From Sulfurimonas marina (GTDB lineage Bacteria > Campylobacterota > Campylobacteria > Campylobacterales > Sulfurimonadaceae): 64,000 nucleotides of DNA. This document shows, one piece after another, positions 8,010-17,478 of this stretch (position 1 is its first letter; every line of letters begins with the position of its first letter). Where the stretch lies: contig NZ_CP041165.1 in assembly GCF_014905095.1 (NCBI RefSeq), positions 1,488,001-1,552,000 of the forward strand. Direction: 5' to 3'. A model generated the notes under the pieces. The model searched no databases. It saw only the letters and a list, made by a program, of their open reading frames with translations, and was not told where the DNA came from. The translations under genes were made by a program, and so were the position numbers.

Positions 8010-8336
8010 GTGGCGTATATATTCGGTTTAATAATTGTAGGATTACTTTTTTTATCACTACACTACTTTACGGAACTTACACGTTCTCAAAAGCTTATAG
8101 TAGCAGGGATATTTGCTGTATTTATTTCCGGTGCTATTATGTACAACACTTATGTAGCACATGAACAAGAAAAAGTTCTGGCAATAGTACAAAAGTATAG
8201 ACAGGGTCAAACTATTCAATGTGGTAATATTGAGATAAACAGTACAAACTTTGATCTAAGCGGGACAAACAGTTTTGTCGGAAAGAAAAACACTCCATAC
8301 CATCTACAAGTTATCGGTGCCTCTGAGTGCAAATAG
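8010..8336 (+). CDS. small membrane protein of unknown function
   Basis: A 108-residue protein with two hydrophobic helices at about residues 3-20 and 28-46, then a polar C-terminal domain with two cysteines (TIQCGNIE and GASECK). The GTG start is adjacent to the murC stop and its own end overlaps the mutS2 start by 10 bases, so it sits inside a translationally coupled unit. The topology suggests a C-terminal domain on one side of the inner membrane, perhaps with a disulfide. No family recognised. Confidence 0.7.
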   Translation: MAYIFGLIIVGLLFLSLHYFTELTRSQKLIVAGIFAVFISGAIMYNTYVAHEQEKVLAIVQKYRQGQTIQCGNIEINSTNFDLSGTNSFVGKKNTPYHLQVIGASECK

Positions 8337-10528
8337 ACAAAATACTTACACAGCTAGACCTCGACTCCCACATTTCACAGTTTAGGAGTTTCTTCTCAAG
8401 AGAAGACTCTTTATATATAGAGGGTGATCAAGAGCTCCATTACCGCTACATTAAAGCACTTGACAAAATAGAGTTTAATGCCCCGCCTAAAGTGATTGAT
8501 TTTTTCTCGATTAAGAACCATCTTAAAAAGCATGGTGTGCTGAACTTTGAACAGATTTTCGAACTTGTGAAAGTTGTACGCTATTTTCGCTACTTTCGTA
8601 ATAAAAAGCTGGACTGTATCATTGGAGAATGGATCGAGAAGATTGAGATCCCTGAGAAGTTCTTAGAGGTTGAAAAATATTTTGATTTTCAAGGTAATTT
8701 TGAGGAAAATCTTGACGAAACCCTGTTTGGACTCGGCCAAAGAATCAAAGAACATAAAGGCGAAATTAGTGCTTCACTCAAACGTTTGATGGGTAGTTCA
8801 AAAATTTCAGGATACTTGGTCGATACACAGGTACACTTTATTAACAATGAAGAGTGTTTACTTGTTCGCGGCGGTTTTAATCATGTACTTAAAGGTGCCG
8901 TAGTGGGAAGAAGTACGGGTGGTTTTTTCTATGTAGCACCTGATATTATCTTAAAAACAAAAGAGAAGATAAGATATATAGAACAAGAACGTGAAGCTCT
9001 TTTTTACGCCTATGCAAAAGAGTTCTCACAAAAGCTCTCGGAACTTTTACCGTTTATAAACTATATTGACAAAGAGTTCTCAAAGTTCGACAACTATCAA
9101 GCACGTGTTTTATTTGCACGTAGTAAAGATCTTCAGATCATCAAAAGCAAAAACCATAAAAACATTGTTTTAAAAGATTTTATCCATCCGGCTCTGCAAC
9201 ACGCGAAACCTATTAATGTGGATTTCTCTAAAAACATACTGATGATTACCGGGGTAAATGCCGGTGGTAAAACTATGCTTTTAAAATCTATACTCGCTTC
9301 GGCATTTATGGCGAAATATATTATTCCGATGAAGCTCAACGAGACAAAGAGTGAGATAGGAAACTTTAAAGATCTAGAAGCGATTATAGATGACCCGCAA
9401 AACGTGAAAAACGACATCTCTACATTTGCCGGGCGTATGCAGCAATTCTCACAAATATTTACAAAAAAACAGGCTCTTATCGGTATCGATGAGATCGAGC
9501 TTGGAACAGATAGTGACGAAGCAGCAGCTCTGTTTAAAGTGATACTTGATGATCTAATCAAAAAAGGCCAAAAAGTTGTAGTAACAACCCACCATAAACG
9601 TCTTGCAGCACTTATGGCTGACCGTGAGGATGTGGAGCTTCTTGCAGCTATTTATGATGAAGATCAACGCAGACCGACATACGAGTTTATGCAAGGTATT
9701 ATAGGAAAAAGTTACGCTTTTGAGACGGCAAGTCGTTACGGTATTGCTCACCGTTTAGTTGATGAGGCAAAAAAAGTTTACGGTGATAACTCTGAGAAAC
9801 TCTCCCTTTTAATCGAGCGCGGTTCTGAGCTGGAGCGTGAACTAAAGCAAAAACATCAACAGGTCGATGAAAAGCTTAACGAACTCGAAAAAAAAGAGCG
9901 AGCTTTAAAAGAGCAAAGAGAAGCATTAAATCTTGAGCTTCAAAAACAAGAAGCACTCCTAAAACAAAGCTATGAAGAGGCGATCAATGAAGCCAAAAAA
10001 GCGGCTCGCGGCGGAGATATAAAAGAGATTCACCGTGCGATGAATAAAGCAAATAAAAAGCTGCCTCATGAGCAAAAAGCTGAGATCCCTCGTGATATAG
10101 AGTTTAAAGTGGGTAATGAAGTAAAATATCATTCACAAAGCGGTGTAATTGTCTCTATGAAAGGAAAAAATGACGCTACGATCGATATTAACGGTATGAA
10201 AGTGCGTGTCAAAACAAAACACTTAAAACCTACGAAGATCGTAAAACAAAAACCAAAAACCGATATACGTGTAAATGTAGAGAAAAAAGCGGGTCTTAAG
10301 TGCGATCTTCACGGTATGCGAGGGGATGAAGCGTGTGAAGTGTTAGACAAGTTTTTAAACGATGCACTTGTAAACGGTTGGGATGAAGTAATAGTCTATC
10401 ACGGAATTGGGACAGGGAAACTTTCCCATGCCGTAAAAGAGTTTTTAAAACACCATCCAAGAGTGAAAAAATTTGAGGATGCTCCTGCACATATGGGTGG
10501 CTTTGGAGCAAAGATAGTAACGCTTTAG
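8327..10528 (+). CDS. mutS2: MutS2 family ATPase/endonuclease with Smr domain
   Basis: MutS2 proteins bind branched DNA and limit homologous recombination; in some bacteria they act on stalled ribosomes. The 733-residue protein has the MutS core and clamp region, a Walker A loop GVNAGGKTMLL near residue 305, a Walker B region with GIDEIELGTD, and the CTHH-like THHKRL. A long charged coiled coil lies at about 500-600. The C-terminal Smr nuclease domain carries DLHGMRGDEA and HGIGTGKL. The GTG start at 8327 overlaps the previous gene. In H. pylori this protein suppresses recombination rather than repairing mismatches. Confidence 0.94.
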   Translation: MQIDKILTQLDLDSHISQFRSFFSREDSLYIEGDQELHYRYIKALDKIEFNAPPKVIDFFSIKNHLKKHGVLNFEQIFELVKVVRYFRYFRNKKLDCIIGEWIEKIEIPEKFLEVEKYFDFQGNFEENLDETLFGLGQRIKEHKGEISASLKRLMGSSKISGYLVDTQVHFINNEECLLVRGGFNHVLKGAVVGRSTGGFFYVAPDIILKTKEKIRYIEQEREALFYAYAKEFSQKLSELLPFINYIDKEFSKFDNYQARVLFARSKDLQIIKSKNHKNIVLKDFIHPALQHAKPINVDFSKNILMITGVNAGGKTMLLKSILASAFMAKYIIPMKLNETKSEIGNFKDLEAIIDDPQNVKNDISTFAGRMQQFSQIFTKKQALIGIDEIELGTDSDEAAALFKVILDDLIKKGQKVVVTTHHKRLAALMADREDVELLAAIYDEDQRRPTYEFMQGIIGKSYAFETASRYGIAHRLVDEAKKVYGDNSEKLSLLIERGSELERELKQKHQQVDEKLNELEKKERALKEQREALNLELQKQEALLKQSYEEAINEAKKAARGGDIKEIHRAMNKANKKLPHEQKAEIPRDIEFKVGNEVKYHSQSGVIVSMKGKNDATIDINGMKVRVKTKHLKPTKIVKQKPKTDIRVNVEKKAGLKCDLHGMRGDEACEVLDKFLNDALVNGWDEVIVYHGIGTGKLSHAVKEFLKHHPRVKKFEDAPAHMGGFGAKIVTL

Positions 10529-11716
10529 ATGAAAATTGCTATTATAGGGGCTGGAGCATCGGGACTTTTTTGTGCGATCGAGTGTGCAAAAAACGGTGTT
10601 GCCGTAGATCTCTACGAGCAAAACACAAAACCTGCAAAAAAGATTCTAGTCTCTGGAAACGGTCGCTGTAACATCTCAAACAATTCTCTAAATTCAACAG
10701 ACTTTTTCTCCCAAAACCCTACATTTGTCGAGTATGCACTAAAAAACTTTGGCTTTGAGCATTTTGAGAAATCTGTAAACTCTCTTGGACTGCTGCTAAA
10801 TGTTTTAGAAGACGGTCGTGCATATCCCCTTAGTAATGAAGCAAAATCAGTTGCCAATACATTTATTCAAACAGCTCAAAACCTCGGAGTAAAGATAATT
10901 ACCGATACAAAGATAGATTCACTTTTAAAACTAAAAGAGAATTATGATGCAGTAGTTGTTGCAACGGGAAGCGAGGCGGCATCACATCTTGGGGGATGTA
11001 GTGACGGATATAAATTTGCCGAGGAGTTAGGACATAAAATTATCCCAACCTACCCCTCTTTAGTACAACTTGAACTAAACTCCAACCTGGCAAAAAAGAT
11101 GGCTGGAGCTAAAGTAGACGGAGAAGTATCACTTTACATTAACGGTATGAAAGAGAATACGATTGCCGGAGATATCCTTTTTACAAACTATGGGGTTTCC
11201 GGTTTTGCAATACTCGACATCTCACAAATGGCAAGTGAATCACTTTTAAATTACCAAGCTGTAGATATTGCTGTTAATTTGCTTCCAAACTTTAATGCCC
11301 AAAAACTCTCGAATCATATACAAAAGGTTGCAAAGACAAATTCTGAGCTTACCATCTTTGATATCTTGCTTGGGTTGTTACCGACAAAGATTGTAAACGG
11401 TGTACTGGAATCTCTTCACATTGTGCCGCAAACAACTACATTAGACACAAAACTCTCTAAAAAAATCGCGAACCAGATTCTAAACTGGAAATTTGAAGTG
11501 AGTGATACACACGGTTTCCGTCATGCCGAAGTAAGCGGTGGAGGAGTTGATACTTCAGAGATCGATGAAAAAACATTCCAATCTAAAAAAGAGAATAACA
11601 TCTACTTTATCGGGGAAGTTCTAGACGTTGTAGGGCGTCGAGGCGGATACAACTTCGCCTTTGCATGGAGTAGTGCTTATACAGCTTCGCAACATATTAT
11701 AAAAAATAAGATATAA
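10529..11716 (+). CDS. BaiN/HI0933-like FAD-dependent flavoprotein
   Basis: A 395-residue member of the HI0933/YhiN flavoprotein family, with the FAD-binding dinucleotide loop GAGASGLF at residues 7-14, KILVSGNGRCN near 45-55, VVATGSEA in the middle and the conserved GGYNFAFAWSSAY at the C-terminus. Substrate of this family is mostly unknown; some relatives are ene reductases. It follows the mutS2 stop with no gap. The assignment to family is firm and function is open. Confidence 0.9.
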   Translation: MKIAIIGAGASGLFCAIECAKNGVAVDLYEQNTKPAKKILVSGNGRCNISNNSLNSTDFFSQNPTFVEYALKNFGFEHFEKSVNSLGLLLNVLEDGRAYPLSNEAKSVANTFIQTAQNLGVKIITDTKIDSLLKLKENYDAVVVATGSEAASHLGGCSDGYKFAEELGHKIIPTYPSLVQLELNSNLAKKMAGAKVDGEVSLYINGMKENTIAGDILFTNYGVSGFAILDISQMASESLLNYQAVDIAVNLLPNFNAQKLSNHIQKVAKTNSELTIFDILLGLLPTKIVNGVLESLHIVPQTTTLDTKLSKKIANQILNWKFEVSDTHGFRHAEVSGGGVDTSEIDEKTFQSKKENNIYFIGEVLDVVGRRGGYNFAFAWSSAYTASQHIIKNKI

Positions 11717-11743
11717 TAATTTAAAACTTCTAAAGGACTTGGT

Positions 11744-12301
11744 ATGTCAACTCCAGTTATTATTGCGATAGTTATAGGGATTATTTTAGTACTTATGTAC
11801 AACTCTCTCGTTTCAAAGAAGAATCAAGTTGAAAATATCTTTGCAAGTATAGATACACAACTCAAAAAACGTTATGACCTCATCCCTAACCTCGTTGCCT
11901 CTGTAGGCAAATATATGGAACATGAAAAATCAATCCTCCAAGAAGTCACAAAACTCCGCGCTGAAGCCAATAAACCAAATATTTCGGATGAAAATAAGAT
12001 CCACCTTGATGCCAAAGTTACTTCGGCACTCGGTTCTATCATGGTAGCGGTTGAGAACTATCCTGAATTAAAAGCAAATACAAATGTTATGCATCTCCAA
12101 CATAGTTTAAATGAAGTAGAAGAGCAGATCTCGGCAGCTCGTCGTGCTTACAACCAAGCAGTAACTGATTATAATAATGCTATTGAGATGATTCCGACGA
12201 ACTTTATGGCAAGTGCAATGAGTTATACAAGAAAAGAGGTATTTGAGATTCCAGATACTCAAAGAGAAAATGTAAATGTAAAAGAGCTGTTTAACTCATA
12301 G
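11744..12301 (+). CDS. lemA: LemA family protein
   Basis: A 185-residue protein with one N-terminal membrane helix (IIAIVIGIILVLMYNSLV) and a long helical bundle. Hallmark motifs are KKNQVENIFASIDTQLKKRYDLIPNLV, whose central part RYDLIPNLV is family-defining, and the C-terminal RRAYNQAVTDYN. LemA is usually anchored with the bulk of the protein exposed; the cellular role is not established. The adjacent DUF3137 and EI24-type genes follow without gaps, a pairing often seen for LemA. Confidence 0.94.
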   Translation: MSTPVIIAIVIGIILVLMYNSLVSKKNQVENIFASIDTQLKKRYDLIPNLVASVGKYMEHEKSILQEVTKLRAEANKPNISDENKIHLDAKVTSALGSIMVAVENYPELKANTNVMHLQHSLNEVEEQISAARRAYNQAVTDYNNAIEMIPTNFMASAMSYTRKEVFEIPDTQRENVNVKELFNS

Positions 12302-13264
12302 ATGAAAAGTGTCAGTGAATTAACAGACTTTTATTATAAAAAACTCCACCCTACATTAAAAGATCTGGAACAAGATCGCAAAAAAGTAAAAAAGCGTGTC
12401 ATTACAATAGGTGTTATTTATACCCTTATTGCCGCCCTGCTTTTTTTCTCCCTATTCGAGTATATGAATATAGAGTTTATCATTTTTTCTCTTGTGGGTT
12501 ATGTAGCACTCGGAGGGATAGTATACAGATTTTTAATCTCAGATTACCGGAACCATTTTAAAGAGAAAGTGATCAGACCCCTTATTGAAGAGATTGACAA
12601 CTCTTTTCGCTACATCCCTGATCTTCATGTCGCTTCGGAGTACTTTAATCGCTCCTTTTTATTTCCCTCTCCCGATCGTTACTCAGGGAATGATCTTGTT
12701 AAAGGGAAGATAGACGGCGTTGATCTTACCTTTTCCGATGTTCATGCTGAAAAAGAGCATCGTGATTCCAAAGGGAGACGCTCTTACTCGACAATCTTTA
12801 AAGGTTTGTTCATTATCAGTGATTTTCACAAAAATTTTAACGGCAAAACAGTCGTACTCCCTGACACGGCACAAAGTACTTTCGGTGACCTTGTAGGTTC
12901 TTTCCTACAAGCAAACAACTTTTCAAGAAGCGGAGATCTGGTAAAGATGGACTCTCCGGAATTTGAAAAAGAGTTTGTAGTATATGGAAGTGATCAGATT
13001 GAAGCAAGATATATACTTACTCATACATTAATGGAGAAGATTCTGCACTACAGAAAACACTCGGGTCATCCCGTTTATGTCTCTTTCCGTGGAAGAAATA
13101 TCTATATGGCAATTGAGTATAATAAAGATCTCTTTGAGCCCTCTATATTTAATTCACTTTTAGACTATAAAATAGCAATGGAGTATATTAAAACTTTACA
13201 TCTCTCGATTGGGATCGTAGAGGAGTTAAAACTAAATCAAAAACTTTGGAGTAAACATGGATAA
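12302..13264 (+). CDS. DUF3137 domain protein
   Basis: A 320-residue protein with two membrane helices at about residues 33-50 and 56-76 and a C-terminal soluble region. The segment with DLTFSDVHAEKE and the later FKGLFIISDF, VYGSDQIEARYIL and VSFRGRNIYMAIE match the pattern of DUF3137 proteins, which are commonly encoded next to lemA, as here. Function is unknown. The ATG follows the lemA stop directly, and its end overlaps the next gene by 8 bases. Confidence 0.82.
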   Translation: MKSVSELTDFYYKKLHPTLKDLEQDRKKVKKRVITIGVIYTLIAALLFFSLFEYMNIEFIIFSLVGYVALGGIVYRFLISDYRNHFKEKVIRPLIEEIDNSFRYIPDLHVASEYFNRSFLFPSPDRYSGNDLVKGKIDGVDLTFSDVHAEKEHRDSKGRRSYSTIFKGLFIISDFHKNFNGKTVVLPDTAQSTFGDLVGSFLQANNFSRSGDLVKMDSPEFEKEFVVYGSDQIEARYILTHTLMEKILHYRKHSGHPVYVSFRGRNIYMAIEYNKDLFEPSIFNSLLDYKIAMEYIKTLHLSIGIVEELKLNQKLWSKHG

Positions 13265-14051
13265 CGAAACAGGTATATTAACGCTAAGTATAAAGGATCT
13301 TTTTACCTCAAAAATGATCAAATACTCTATCCTTCCTTTTGTACTGAGTATGTTAATTTTATATATTTTATTTTTTGTACTAGCAGGGATCGGACTTGAT
13401 CAGCTTGATTCAACTATGCATGTAGAATCAACCCAGACAACTGTCCAAAATGGAGTACCGCACACAGATAGTTTTACGGCAACTTTAGAAAATACTGCTG
13501 TTATAAAATTTTTAATGAGCAGTGCAATCACATCATGGATAGCTACATTTCTAGTTTACACTATCGGCTCTATTTTAATGCTCTATTTCTCTATTTTTGT
13601 AGCACTGATAGTTATCGGTTTTATGACCCATATGATCTTAAAAGAGCTACACAAAAGACACTACCAAGATATTGCAATGATTGGCCATTCTAATCTTTTA
13701 GAGGGGATTTTTTTAGCGATAAAGTGGGCTGTTATTATGATCATACTTTTTGTTGTATGTATCCCTTTATATTTTATTCCTGTACTCAACATCATCGCGT
13801 TTAATTTTCCACTGTATTACTTTTTCCACAAGATGATCATATATGATGTATCGTCAAATATATGTACAAAAGAGGAAGCGATTAAGATTAAGATTTTTCA
13901 CGGAGGTACATTAAGATTGAAAACATTGATACTCTATCTTGTCTCACTCATCCCGTTTGTGATCTTTTTTGCTACGGTATTTTACGTGATCTATCTGGGG
14001 CACAGCTACTTTTTAGAAGTAAGAAAGATGAGATTAGCACAACAGCGCTAA
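13257..14051 (+). CDS. EI24/CysZ-like integral membrane protein
   Basis: A 264-residue protein with about five to six hydrophobic helices. The layout, with paired helices around VLSMLILYILFFV, a variable polar loop, and NFPLYYFFHKMIIYDVSS late in the protein, is typical of the EI24 family that includes the sulfate channel CysZ. Sulfate transport is not established here. It is the last gene of the plus-strand run and its stop overlaps the convergent helicase gene by 4 bases. Confidence 0.75.
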   Translation: MDNETGILTLSIKDLFTSKMIKYSILPFVLSMLILYILFFVLAGIGLDQLDSTMHVESTQTTVQNGVPHTDSFTATLENTAVIKFLMSSAITSWIATFLVYTIGSILMLYFSIFVALIVIGFMTHMILKELHKRHYQDIAMIGHSNLLEGIFLAIKWAVIMIILFVVCIPLYFIPVLNIIAFNFPLYYFFHKMIIYDVSSNICTKEEAIKIKIFHGGTLRLKTLILYLVSLIPFVIFFATVFYVIYLGHSYFLEVRKMRLAQQR

Positions 14052-16132
14052 TCTTCCTCCTCTTTATCCATCTCTTTTTGCACCATCTCACGATACCCTT
14101 CATCTTTAGGAACCAGTCCCGCTTCATATACAAACTGCGATGGTAAGAAGTTTTGCTTTTTAATCTTGTCATATTTTGCATAACTGAGATATAAGACATC
14201 TTTTGCACGTGTGACCGCTACATAAAACAGACGTCTCTCCTCATCCAGACTTCCGCCTCGTACCATCAGTTTTCTATTTGGAAAACGTCCATCCATAAGG
14301 TCAACTACATACACCTCTTTATATTCCAACCCTTTTGAAGCGTGTACACTTAAGAGATTCACCCCCTCCCCTTGTGAAAGGTCAGATGAACCGAGGATCA
14401 TTGCATTTAAAAAACGCTCATGTTCATTGTAAGGATGTGAGAGCTCCTGAAGCAGTTTCATCTTTCTCTCTATTCTAACAAGGGATTCCTGTTTTTGTTT
14501 CTCGTCAATATTACCGTCTTTTAGTGTAGCACGTTTTGTTGAGAGCAGATCGGCAATATATTTAAAAAAATCCGAAGCTGCTATTTTACGAACTATCGTT
14601 TTTGGCTGTTTTATCCCTTTTAGATCGCGGAAAAGCAGATAAAAGTTATGTAAAAAAGTTGCCGATTCTTTTGTGAGTTTCGGGTGCTTAAGCACGGGAT
14701 TTTTCATAAACTTTGCTTCAAAACCGAGCTTTGCATATTTACCTACAGCTCCTAGTTCCAAGAAGTCGTCAAAAAGTCCGAGTTGGTGGTTGAGTTTTCT
14801 TTTTTCAAAAGGATTTTTCATAGACTCGTCCGGTGCATAGAGACCGTAAAACATACTCCCCTGCCCCAGGTTTTTCAGTGCTATATAGATCTCTTTTGCC
14901 ATCGCACTTCCGATCCCGCGTGCAAATTCAAATATATGGATAAAAGCCATCATATCCGACTCATTTACAAGAAGTGTATACAAGTCAAGTACCGCTTTTA
15001 CCTCACGAGAGTCAAAAAAGCTTGTCCCACCTTTACGTTTACAAGGGATATCAAGCTCACGAAGCGCTACCTCAATCCCATCAGCTGAAGAGTTATTTCT
15101 AAAAATAACCGCTATATCTTCACGGGGTGTCTGTGTTTTGGAGATCATGTCTGCTACACCGTGATACTGATCAAACAACTCATCGTATGCCAAAAGTTTT
15201 GGAGCTGTATCTACGTCTCTTCGCGTAACTTCGAGTTTCTTCGGGTATATTCTCTCGTTATGCTCGATCACCTTATTTGCCAAAGACAAAATTGGCACGG
15301 TTGAGCGGTAATTTTTTGTCAACGTATGGACAACTGCATCGGGATATTTTTTTGTAAATGAACCGATGATCGTAATATCGGCTCCGTTAAATGCATAGAT
15401 ACTTTGATCGTAATCCCCTACACAAAATAGTGAGGGCGGATTCATTGCATCTATCAAAGTCCCCTGAAGCGCATTCGTATCTTGGTACTCATCAACAAGA
15501 ACCTCTTTATATCCGAGATGATGATCTTTACACATTGCACGAAAATCTAAAAGGAGATCGTTAAAGTTTAGAAAACCGTACTCACGTTTGAGTTTTTCAA
15601 ATTCATCAACAACATCCGCATATATCATGGCAAAAAGTTCATGTTCAGGATAGTTCTCTTTTATCCATTTTTCAAAATCGTTAGAGAGTTCCGTATTTTG
15701 ATAAAATGAGTAAAGGTCATACAGATAGTTTCCGCCGTATGCCTGAACTTCGGCATCTATATGCCCGAATGATCGTTTTTCAAACACCGATCGAAACAGT
15801 GTTTTTAATTCACGTTGCTGTTTTAAAACAACACGCTTATCTTTTTTCTTTAACCATCTATAACTCACAGCATGAAACGTCCCTGCATCAATTTTTGAAG
15901 CAACGCCGGTTCCAAAAAATTCGGCAACACGGCTAACCATCTCAGCTGCTGCTTTATTGGTAAAAGTAAGGAGTAAAATCTCATTTGGTTCTACGCCACT
16001 ATTTAAAAGATGGGCGATTCGACCTACGATCGTAGAGGTTTTTCCCGTCCCTGCTGAAGCGATAATAAGATTTTTGGAATGTTGAGATGTTGCAGCTTCA
16101 TATTGCTGTTCGTTTAGTCTAGATAAAGGCAT
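14048..16132 (-). CDS. UvrD/Rep-family ATP-dependent DNA helicase
   Basis: A 694-residue superfamily 1A helicase acting 3' to 5' on DNA during repair or replication restart. Motifs in order: Q-motif LNEQQYEA, Walker A ASAGTGKTST, LLLTFTNKAAAEM (Ia), VDEYQDTN (II), GDYDQSIYAFNGAD (III), LTKNYRS (IV), SVHASKGLEY (V) and EERRLFYVAVTRAKD (VI). The C-terminus is short and acidic, without the longer tail of E. coli UvrD. It is alone on its strand between the EI24 gene and a diguanylate cyclase. Rep, PcrA or UvrD cannot be separated by eye. Confidence 0.93.
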   Translation of the reverse strand: MPLSRLNEQQYEAATSQHSKNLIIASAGTGKTSTIVGRIAHLLNSGVEPNEILLLTFTNKAAAEMVSRVAEFFGTGVASKIDAGTFHAVSYRWLKKKDKRVVLKQQRELKTLFRSVFEKRSFGHIDAEVQAYGGNYLYDLYSFYQNTELSNDFEKWIKENYPEHELFAMIYADVVDEFEKLKREYGFLNFNDLLLDFRAMCKDHHLGYKEVLVDEYQDTNALQGTLIDAMNPPSLFCVGDYDQSIYAFNGADITIIGSFTKKYPDAVVHTLTKNYRSTVPILSLANKVIEHNERIYPKKLEVTRRDVDTAPKLLAYDELFDQYHGVADMISKTQTPREDIAVIFRNNSSADGIEVALRELDIPCKRKGGTSFFDSREVKAVLDLYTLLVNESDMMAFIHIFEFARGIGSAMAKEIYIALKNLGQGSMFYGLYAPDESMKNPFEKRKLNHQLGLFDDFLELGAVGKYAKLGFEAKFMKNPVLKHPKLTKESATFLHNFYLLFRDLKGIKQPKTIVRKIAASDFFKYIADLLSTKRATLKDGNIDEKQKQESLVRIERKMKLLQELSHPYNEHERFLNAMILGSSDLSQGEGVNLLSVHASKGLEYKEVYVVDLMDGRFPNRKLMVRGGSLDEERRLFYVAVTRAKDVLYLSYAKYDKIKKQNFLPSQFVYEAGLVPKDEGYREMVQKEMDKEEED

Positions 16133-16155
16133 TTCGGCATTATACCCGTTAACTT

Positions 16156-17298
16156 TTAAAGTGTGCTAATTTTATCTGCTCCCACTATGCAGTTTCTCCC
16201 TTTCTCTTTTGCATCATATAGAGTATCGTCTGCAATTTTATACATTTTATCAAAGTCTTTCTCTTTAAAATCATGAATAACACATACTCCAAATGAAGCT
16301 GTTAATACTTTGTGAGGGTTTTTCGGATGTTCTAATCCCAACGACTCTATCGTCGTTCTCGCTTTTTCTAAAATATATTCTACTTTCTGAGGTTCATCTG
16401 CCAAAATCAACCCGCAGAACTCCTCTCCACCGAGTCTAAAAAGATGGTCCACATCTCTTTTAAAAACCTCTTTTGTTAATGTTTGCGTCACTTTTTGTAA
16501 AGCATTATCACCCGCTATATGACCAAATGTATCATTGTACTGTTTAAAGTAATCTATATCAAAAATGTAAAGTGCAAAATAGCTGTTGTGTTTTTTTGCT
16601 TTTTCAAAGAGCTTATCAAACTGAACTGTAAGATGTCTTCTGTTGTATACTCTGGTTAATGGATCTGTGATAGAACACTGCTCAAGTGTTTGAATATACT
16701 GTTTCTCTTTTTTACGTATCTCTTCTAGCATTTTATACGCTTTATCAAAACTCACTTCGAAAAAATAAACAATGATACTTATCCCTACACTGGCAACTAC
16801 AAAACGTGCATAACTTGCCTCATTCCACATTCCACCCTGCCATTTGTCAATACCCTGATAAGTAAGCAAAAAAGTAAGTGCATAAAACAGTATCGTAATC
16901 CCCAGCCCTTTTGTTGTACCGTTGATAAAGATCGCAAACATAGGGAAAAATACCGTCCATACCAAGGTAAAGTCATGCCCTTTTCCAAAATATACAATTG
17001 CCAACATCATTATGAAAATCGAACTTGTCGTGATATTGGAAGCTCTTTGTACATTGTGGGATTTACGAAGATCGTAAAAGATATATATGGTAATTAAAAA
17101 TGCTGTAAAGTCTATAATAAACAGAGCGTTATCACTGTGGACAAAAACGTTATATATTGCAAACAATAAAAGAATAGTACCACTGATAATAAGTAAAATA
17201 TTGATCAATACTACCTTACGCATATCAGATGAATATTCACTAAATTTCATATTTGAACATAATATTTGATTGTATAAATTTCCACTTTGTAATATCAT
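16156..17298 (-). CDS. membrane-bound diguanylate cyclase (GGDEF)
   Basis: Makes c-di-GMP from two GTP. The 380-residue protein has an N-terminal membrane region of about six helices (residues 28-185), a short coiled linker, and a GGDEF domain from about 205. The active site is GGEEF at 290-294, and the inhibitory I-site RDVD lies at 281-284, five residues upstream as expected, so it should be catalytically active and product-inhibited. The N-terminal part is a sensor of unknown ligand. The ATG at 17298 has AAGGA 11 bases upstream; an alternative ATG at 17250 lacks one. Confidence 0.9.
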   Translation of the reverse strand: MILQSGNLYNQILCSNMKFSEYSSDMRKVVLINILLIISGTILLLFAIYNVFVHSDNALFIIDFTAFLITIYIFYDLRKSHNVQRASNITTSSIFIMMLAIVYFGKGHDFTLVWTVFFPMFAIFINGTTKGLGITILFYALTFLLTYQGIDKWQGGMWNEASYARFVVASVGISIIVYFFEVSFDKAYKMLEEIRKKEKQYIQTLEQCSITDPLTRVYNRRHLTVQFDKLFEKAKKHNSYFALYIFDIDYFKQYNDTFGHIAGDNALQKVTQTLTKEVFKRDVDHLFRLGGEEFCGLILADEPQKVEYILEKARTTIESLGLEHPKNPHKVLTASFGVCVIHDFKEKDFDKMYKIADDTLYDAKEKGRNCIVGADKISTL

Positions 17299-17438
17299 AA
17301 TTTTTTATATCCTTAGTTAGTTCTATTATAGCCAATTTTTCCTCTGTGTAGCAACTTTAGAGCTTTTTGTTTTCAATGTTTATTCATTTTAGAGTATTCA
17401 ATTTACTAGCTATAAGCAAATCCTCACCACATTTTAGA

Positions 17439-17444
17439 TATAAT
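17439..17444 (+). promoter_or_regulatory. -10 element for valS
   Basis: TATAAT 34 bases before the valS ATG, preceded by AT-rich DNA without a clear -35 box, as is common in Campylobacterota promoters. Confidence 0.5.
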
Positions 17445-17478
17445 CGCGAAATTTATTAAACAATTTTAAGGTTAGAAG

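Noticed and set aside
8327-10528. mutS2 as the mismatch-repair MutS
   Set aside because: It lacks the N-terminal mismatch-recognition domain and has a C-terminal Smr domain, so it is the MutS2 type.
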